64,000 bases of DNA from Maledivibacter sp. (lineage in GTDB: Bacteria; Bacillota; Clostridia; Peptostreptococcales; Caminicellaceae): positions 186,001-250,000 of the forward strand of contig JAOASB010000052.1 of the NCBI GenBank assembly GCA_025210375.1, written 5' to 3'. Made by a program: the position numbers and the translations under genes. Each line of letters begins with the position of its first letter. Within the stretch, counting starts at the first letter, position 1. Below the pieces are notes generated by a model. That model made no database searches. It was not told where the DNA came from and saw only the letters and a list, made by a program, of their open reading frames with translations. Shown in pieces: positions 61,038 through 64,000 of the stretch.

Positions 61038-61200
61038 TATTCCTTAACCAATTTATATGAAGTTACTTAAGGAAATATGACTAAAAAATTATGGTGTACA
61101 TAATTTTTTATTTTGATGAATTATGCCGTCGAAAAAATTGAAAATCATAAAAAAAATATGAAAAAAGTTAAAAAGTCCCGACAAATAGGGGAAAATATAA

Positions 61201-61226
61201 AAAAGCCTGGATATATATCCAGACTA
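61201..61226 (-). terminator. Intrinsic terminator after acpP
   Basis: On the - strand, GTCTGGATAT and ATATCCAGGC pair and are followed by a T run. It overlaps the acpP stop codon. Confidence 0.8.
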
Positions 61227-61454
61227 AATTCTTTCTTCTACGTATTTTACTATGTTGCCAATGTTTTTAAAATCTTCAGCATCTTCATCGGGAATCTCGA
61301 TATCGAATTCATCCTCTATAGCCATTATAACTTCTACAGCATCCAATGAATCTGCTTCAAGATCGCCTATTAGGGAAGTTTCCATCGTGATAGTAGTGTC
61401 CTCATCCAATCCTAATTGATCGATAATTATTGCTTTAATTTTTTCAAATGCCAT
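61224..61454 (-). CDS. acpP: Acyl carrier protein
   Basis: A 76-residue acidic ACP with the phosphopantetheine attachment site DSLDAVE (Ser36), in the standard sequence LIGDLEADSLDAVEVIMAIE. It carries acyl chains in fatty acid synthesis. AAGAGGAGGA precedes the ATG. It lies alone after an ABC-F gene and not in a fab operon, where clostridial acpP genes often are; it appears to have its own promoter. Confidence 0.95.
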   Translation of the reverse strand: MAFEKIKAIIIDQLGLDEDTTITMETSLIGDLEADSLDAVEVIMAIEDEFDIEIPDEDAEDFKNIGNIVKYVEERI

Positions 61455-61534
61455 TTGTATTCCTCCTCTTTAAAAATTCCTCGTTTATTGTACTCTTTCT
61501 TTATATTACCTTATCATATTAAGAATCTAATATT

Positions 61535-61562
61535 ATTATACTTAAATTTCAATAATTGTCTA
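61535..61562 (-). promoter_or_regulatory. Probable acpP promoter
   Basis: On the - strand, TAGACA (61557-61562), 16 bases, then TATAAT (61535-61540). The gap between the ABC-F stop and acpP is only 116 bases. Confidence 0.6.
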
Positions 61563-61570
61563 GAAAAAAA

Positions 61571-63481
61571 TTAGATTTTTTCTTCCCAAAGGGTATATAG
61601 CTTTTCTAATTTCATTTTTGAAGCCTCATATTCCTCATGAATATCCTTGCTTTTAGCGGGATCAGTATAAATATTTTCGTCGCACATTAAATGTTCTAGT
61701 TCATGTAGTCTTGCTTCAAGGGTTGATATTTCCTCTTCTAGATTCTTTACCATCTGTATATGCTTTTTCTTTTCAGCTTCTTCCATTTTTTTACGTTTTC
61801 TTTCTTCCTTAAGCTTTGTTTTTGTTATAGTTTCTACATCACTATCCTCGGGTGGGTTTTCAAGTTCGCTTTTTTTCTCTATATAATAATCATAATTCCC
61901 TAAGTATTCCTTAATCCCATCTTGAGATATTTCGAGTATTTTCGTCGCTACTTTATTTAGAAAATATCTATCATGGGATATGGTAAAAATGGTTCCATCA
62001 TATTCTAAGAGTGCATCCTCTAATACTTCCTTAGAAGGTAGGTCTAAGTGATTAGTAGGTTCATCTAATAAGATAAAATTATCACTTGATAGCATAAGCT
62101 TCAAAAGAGATAATCGGCTTTTTTCTCCACCACTAAGATTTTCCACATCCTTAAAAACGTCATCTCCCATAAAAAGAAAGGATGCTAAAAGGCTCCTAGC
62201 TTCTGGAATAGATATTTTGGGGTTTTCATTACAGATTTCATCTACAAGGGTATTATTATCACTCAAGTTTTCCTGCTCTTGATCATAGTACCCCATAAAT
62301 ACATTATGGCCTACAGTGATATTCCCAGTATCGGAATTTAATTTTTTAAGTAGTATTTTGAATAAAGTAGTTTTACCCACACCATTTGGGCCAATCAAAG
62401 CCACTTTTTCATGTCTATATATATCAAATTCTATATCTGAGAATAAAGCATGATCATCAAAGGATTTAGATAACTCCCTGACCTTTAGTACCTCTCTACC
62501 GCTTTTAAGCTTTGTTTCAAGCTTAATTCTTGTCTTCTTATTATTAAGTACAGGCTTGTCCAATATATTGATTTTTTCTAGGCGTTTTTCTCTACTTTTT
62601 GCTCTGTTTGCTAATTTTTCTGTGCCATGCTGTTTAAACCTTCTTATCATTTCTTCCTGTTTAGCTAGTTCTTTTTGCTGTTCTAAGTATTTTTTCATTT
62701 GTTGCTCATAAATATTCTTTTTATAATCAACATATTTTGTATAGCTTCCTTCAAATTCGATAATACCCTTATTTTCAATTTCAATAACTTTGTTAACCAC
62801 TTGATCTAAAAAGTATCTATCATGGGAAATTATTAAGATAGTTCCCAAGTAGTTTTTAAGAAAACCTTCAAGCCAATTGATTGCCTCTATGTCTAAATGG
62901 TTTGTGGGTTCATCTAGAAGTAGAATGCTAGGCTTTTTAAGAAGAAGTTTGGCTATATTGAGTCTAGATTTTTGTCCTCCACTGAGCTTTCTGATTTCCT
63001 TAGTGAAGTCATCTTCCTCAAAACCAAGACCCTTGAGTACACCACGAATCTCACTTTTATAGCCATATCCGTTTTTGTTATTAAATTCATCGAGTAGTTT
63101 TGAGTAAAGGTTCATTAAATTTCTAAATTCATGGCTTTCATGATCGATTGTTTCTGATATCTCCTTTTCAAGATCACGAATTCTTTTTTCCATTTCTATT
63201 ATATCTTTAAAGACTACCATACATTCTTCAAAAATGTTTTTTTCAGTATCAAAATCTAGGTCTTGCTTTAAATATCCTATACTTAAATTTTTAGATATAT
63301 ATATATTTCCTTCGTCATAGGGAATTTGGCCAGTAAGTATTTTAAAAAGGGTAGATTTACCCGTTCCATTCTTACCAATTAATCCCACCTTATCTCCCAT
63401 ATTTACGGTAAAGGAAATATCCTTTAATATCAAATCTATTCCAAAGGATTTAGTTATATTACTACACGAAACTGCTATCAT
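61571..63481 (-). CDS. ABC-F family ATPase, YdiF/Uup type
   Basis: A 636-residue protein with two ABC domains and no membrane part. First domain: Walker A GKNGTGKST (36-44), signature LSGGQKSRLNIAKLL, LLLDEPTNHLDIE. Second domain: GPNGVGKTT, LSGGEKSRLSLLKLM, LLDEPTNHLDLP. Between lies the charged linker (P-site tRNA interaction motif) (~240-310, KKYLEQQKELAKQEEMIRRF), and the last ~80 residues form a coiled coil. ABC-F proteins act on ribosomes in translation control or antibiotic resistance; this YdiF-like type is usually housekeeping. AGGGAGGC precedes the ATG. Confidence 0.92.
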   Translation of the reverse strand: MIAVSCSNITKSFGIDLILKDISFTVNMGDKVGLIGKNGTGKSTLFKILTGQIPYDEGNIYISKNLSIGYLKQDLDFDTEKNIFEECMVVFKDIIEMEKRIRDLEKEISETIDHESHEFRNLMNLYSKLLDEFNNKNGYGYKSEIRGVLKGLGFEEDDFTKEIRKLSGGQKSRLNIAKLLLKKPSILLLDEPTNHLDIEAINWLEGFLKNYLGTILIISHDRYFLDQVVNKVIEIENKGIIEFEGSYTKYVDYKKNIYEQQMKKYLEQQKELAKQEEMIRRFKQHGTEKLANRAKSREKRLEKINILDKPVLNNKKTRIKLETKLKSGREVLKVRELSKSFDDHALFSDIEFDIYRHEKVALIGPNGVGKTTLFKILLKKLNSDTGNITVGHNVFMGYYDQEQENLSDNNTLVDEICNENPKISIPEARSLLASFLFMGDDVFKDVENLSGGEKSRLSLLKLMLSSDNFILLDEPTNHLDLPSKEVLEDALLEYDGTIFTISHDRYFLNKVATKILEISQDGIKEYLGNYDYYIEKKSELENPPEDSDVETITKTKLKEERKRKKMEEAEKKKHIQMVKNLEEEISTLEARLHELEHLMCDENIYTDPAKSKDIHEEYEASKMKLEKLYTLWEEKI

Positions 63482-63533
63482 TTTGATGCCTCCCTAGTGG
63501 TTCTATACATATAAATTATTTTATCATATATAT

Positions 63534-63631
63534 ATAGTTTAGGGTAAATCTTAATTTATATATAGCAAAATATCCGATGTTTCTAGGGAATTTTGATATG
63601 TATAAATTAAAGTTTTTCTTGAATCTCTATG
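63534..63631. repeat. Dispersed ~100-bp palindromic repeat, family 1, copy D (diverged)
   Basis: TTTAGGG with TCTTAATTTATATA on the left and TGTATAAATTAAAG...GAATCTCTAT on the right; resembles copy C. It lies in the 339-base gap between the divergent ABC-F and rex genes. A separate imperfect hairpin (CTACAAATAGGGTTAT/ATAACTATATGTAG, 63692-63732) lies closer to rex. Confidence 0.55.
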
Positions 63632-63755
63632 GAGTTCACATAACAAAACTTAATTTATGTATGTAGAAATACAAAAATAAGGATTAAATATCTACAAATA
63701 GGGTTATAATTATTTTTGATAACTATATGTAGATAAAATAACAATTGACAATTAA

Positions 63756-63784
63756 TTGACAGTCTTTTATTGAAATGATATAAT
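63756..63784 (+). promoter_or_regulatory. Promoter of rex, consensus sigma-A type
   Basis: TTGACA (63756-63761), a 17-base spacer, and TATAAT (63779-63784): a perfect housekeeping promoter, 37 bases before the rex ATG. No obvious Rex operator (TTGTTAA-N4-TTAACAA) overlaps it. Confidence 0.85.
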
Positions 63785-63820
63785 TTTTGTAAAAAAACTG
63801 ATAAATAGGAGTTTGTGAGT

Positions 63821-64000
63821 ATGAACGAAAAATCGAAGATTTCAATGGCGGTAATAAGAAGATTACCTAAGTATCATAGATACTTAAAGGATTTATTAGA
63901 AAAAGATATAAAAAGGATTTCGTCAAAAGAGCTTAGTGATATAATTGGATTTACAGCATCTCAGATAAGACAAGATTTAAATAACTTTGGCGGCTACGGG
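63821..64000 (+). CDS. rex: Redox-sensing transcriptional repressor Rex, 3' truncated
   Basis: The first 60 residues of Rex are present before the window ends. They hold the winged-helix DNA-binding domain: SMAVIRRLPKYHRYLKDLLE, then ISSKELSDIIGFTASQIRQD and LNNFGGYG, which is highly typical of Rex. Rex senses the NADH/NAD+ ratio and represses fermentative genes in anaerobic Firmicutes. A perfect TTGACA-N17-TATAAT promoter lies upstream. The NAD(H)-binding Rossmann domain lies beyond the window. Confidence 0.93.
   Translation, partial: MNEKSKISMAVIRRLPKYHRYLKDLLEKDIKRISSKELSDIIGFTASQIRQDLNNFGGYG

Noticed and set aside
61113..61349. A 78-codon + strand frame overlapping acpP
   Set aside because: It is antisense to the conserved acyl carrier protein gene, with low-complexity lysine-rich content and no ribosome site.

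Overview
The window is AT-rich chromosomal DNA from a motile, low-GC Gram-positive anaerobe, most likely a member of the Clostridia (the Tissierellales/Clostridiales area; the genus cannot be fixed from this sequence). The evidence is strong GGAGG-type ribosome sites, TTG and GTG starts, B. subtilis-like flagellar gene order with FliW/CsrA and YvyF, a Spo0E-like phosphatase, a MacA/MacB exporter and Rex. Almost every gene is on the + strand; only acpP and an ABC-F ATPase are on the - strand. No tRNA, rRNA, CRISPR array, prophage or transposase gene was seen.

Layout. 1-2.3 kb: the end of a RecD2-type helicase, then a ComFC-like phosphoribosyltransferase. 2.5-10.0 kb: late flagellar genes yvyF, flgM, flgN, flgK, flgL, a DUF6470 gene, fliW, csrA and two almost identical flagellins. 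10.1-37.8 kb: a ~27.7-kb flagellar glycosylation island. 37.9-41.5 kb: flaG, fliD, fliS and small export or motility proteins. 41.5-55 kb: housekeeping genes hpf, secA, prfB (programmed frameshift), tex, an MFS transporter, an amidohydrolase, spo0E-like, tsaE, tsaB and rimI. 55.5-64 kb: a MacA/MacB exporter, an orphan membrane protein, tsaD, acpP, an ABC-F ATPase and the start of rex.

The island has three blocks. Block 1 (10.1-19.2 kb) holds a Maf-type flagellin glycosyltransferase and a full set of genes for CMP-legionaminic acid by the GDP-sugar route (legB, legC, ptmE, legH, legI, legG, legF). Block 2 (19.4-30.7 kb) holds rfbA, rfbB and a sugar aminotransferase, which together should make a dTDP-4-amino-4,6-dideoxyhexose. 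They sit with two radical SAM proteins (one probably B12-dependent), an aldehyde dehydrogenase, an ATP-grasp ligase and a large orphan glycosyltransferase; this looks like an undescribed amino-sugar decoration pathway. Block 3 (30.9-37.8 kb) holds phosphonate genes: a PEP mutase fused to a cytidylyltransferase, phosphonopyruvate decarboxylase, an iron-type alcohol dehydrogenase, an APS-kinase-like kinase, a LicC-like nucleotidyltransferase and a cytoplasmic alkaline-phosphatase-fold protein. The predicted product is a nucleotide-activated 2-hydroxyethylphosphonate for attachment to a flagellar or surface glycan. This three-branch system is the best candidate for undescribed biology here.

Regulation can be read from the DNA. 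Sigma-28 promoters precede flgM, the flagellins and flaG. Each flagellin leader has a hairpin presenting ATGGA, the expected CsrA site, and fliW-csrA lies just upstream. The flgM sigma-28 -10 box lies inside one arm of a strong hairpin. Outside the genes there are three families of small palindromic repeats, a hairpin that forms the 3' end of the spo0E-like gene, and two clusters of DnaA boxes far from any dnaA gene.
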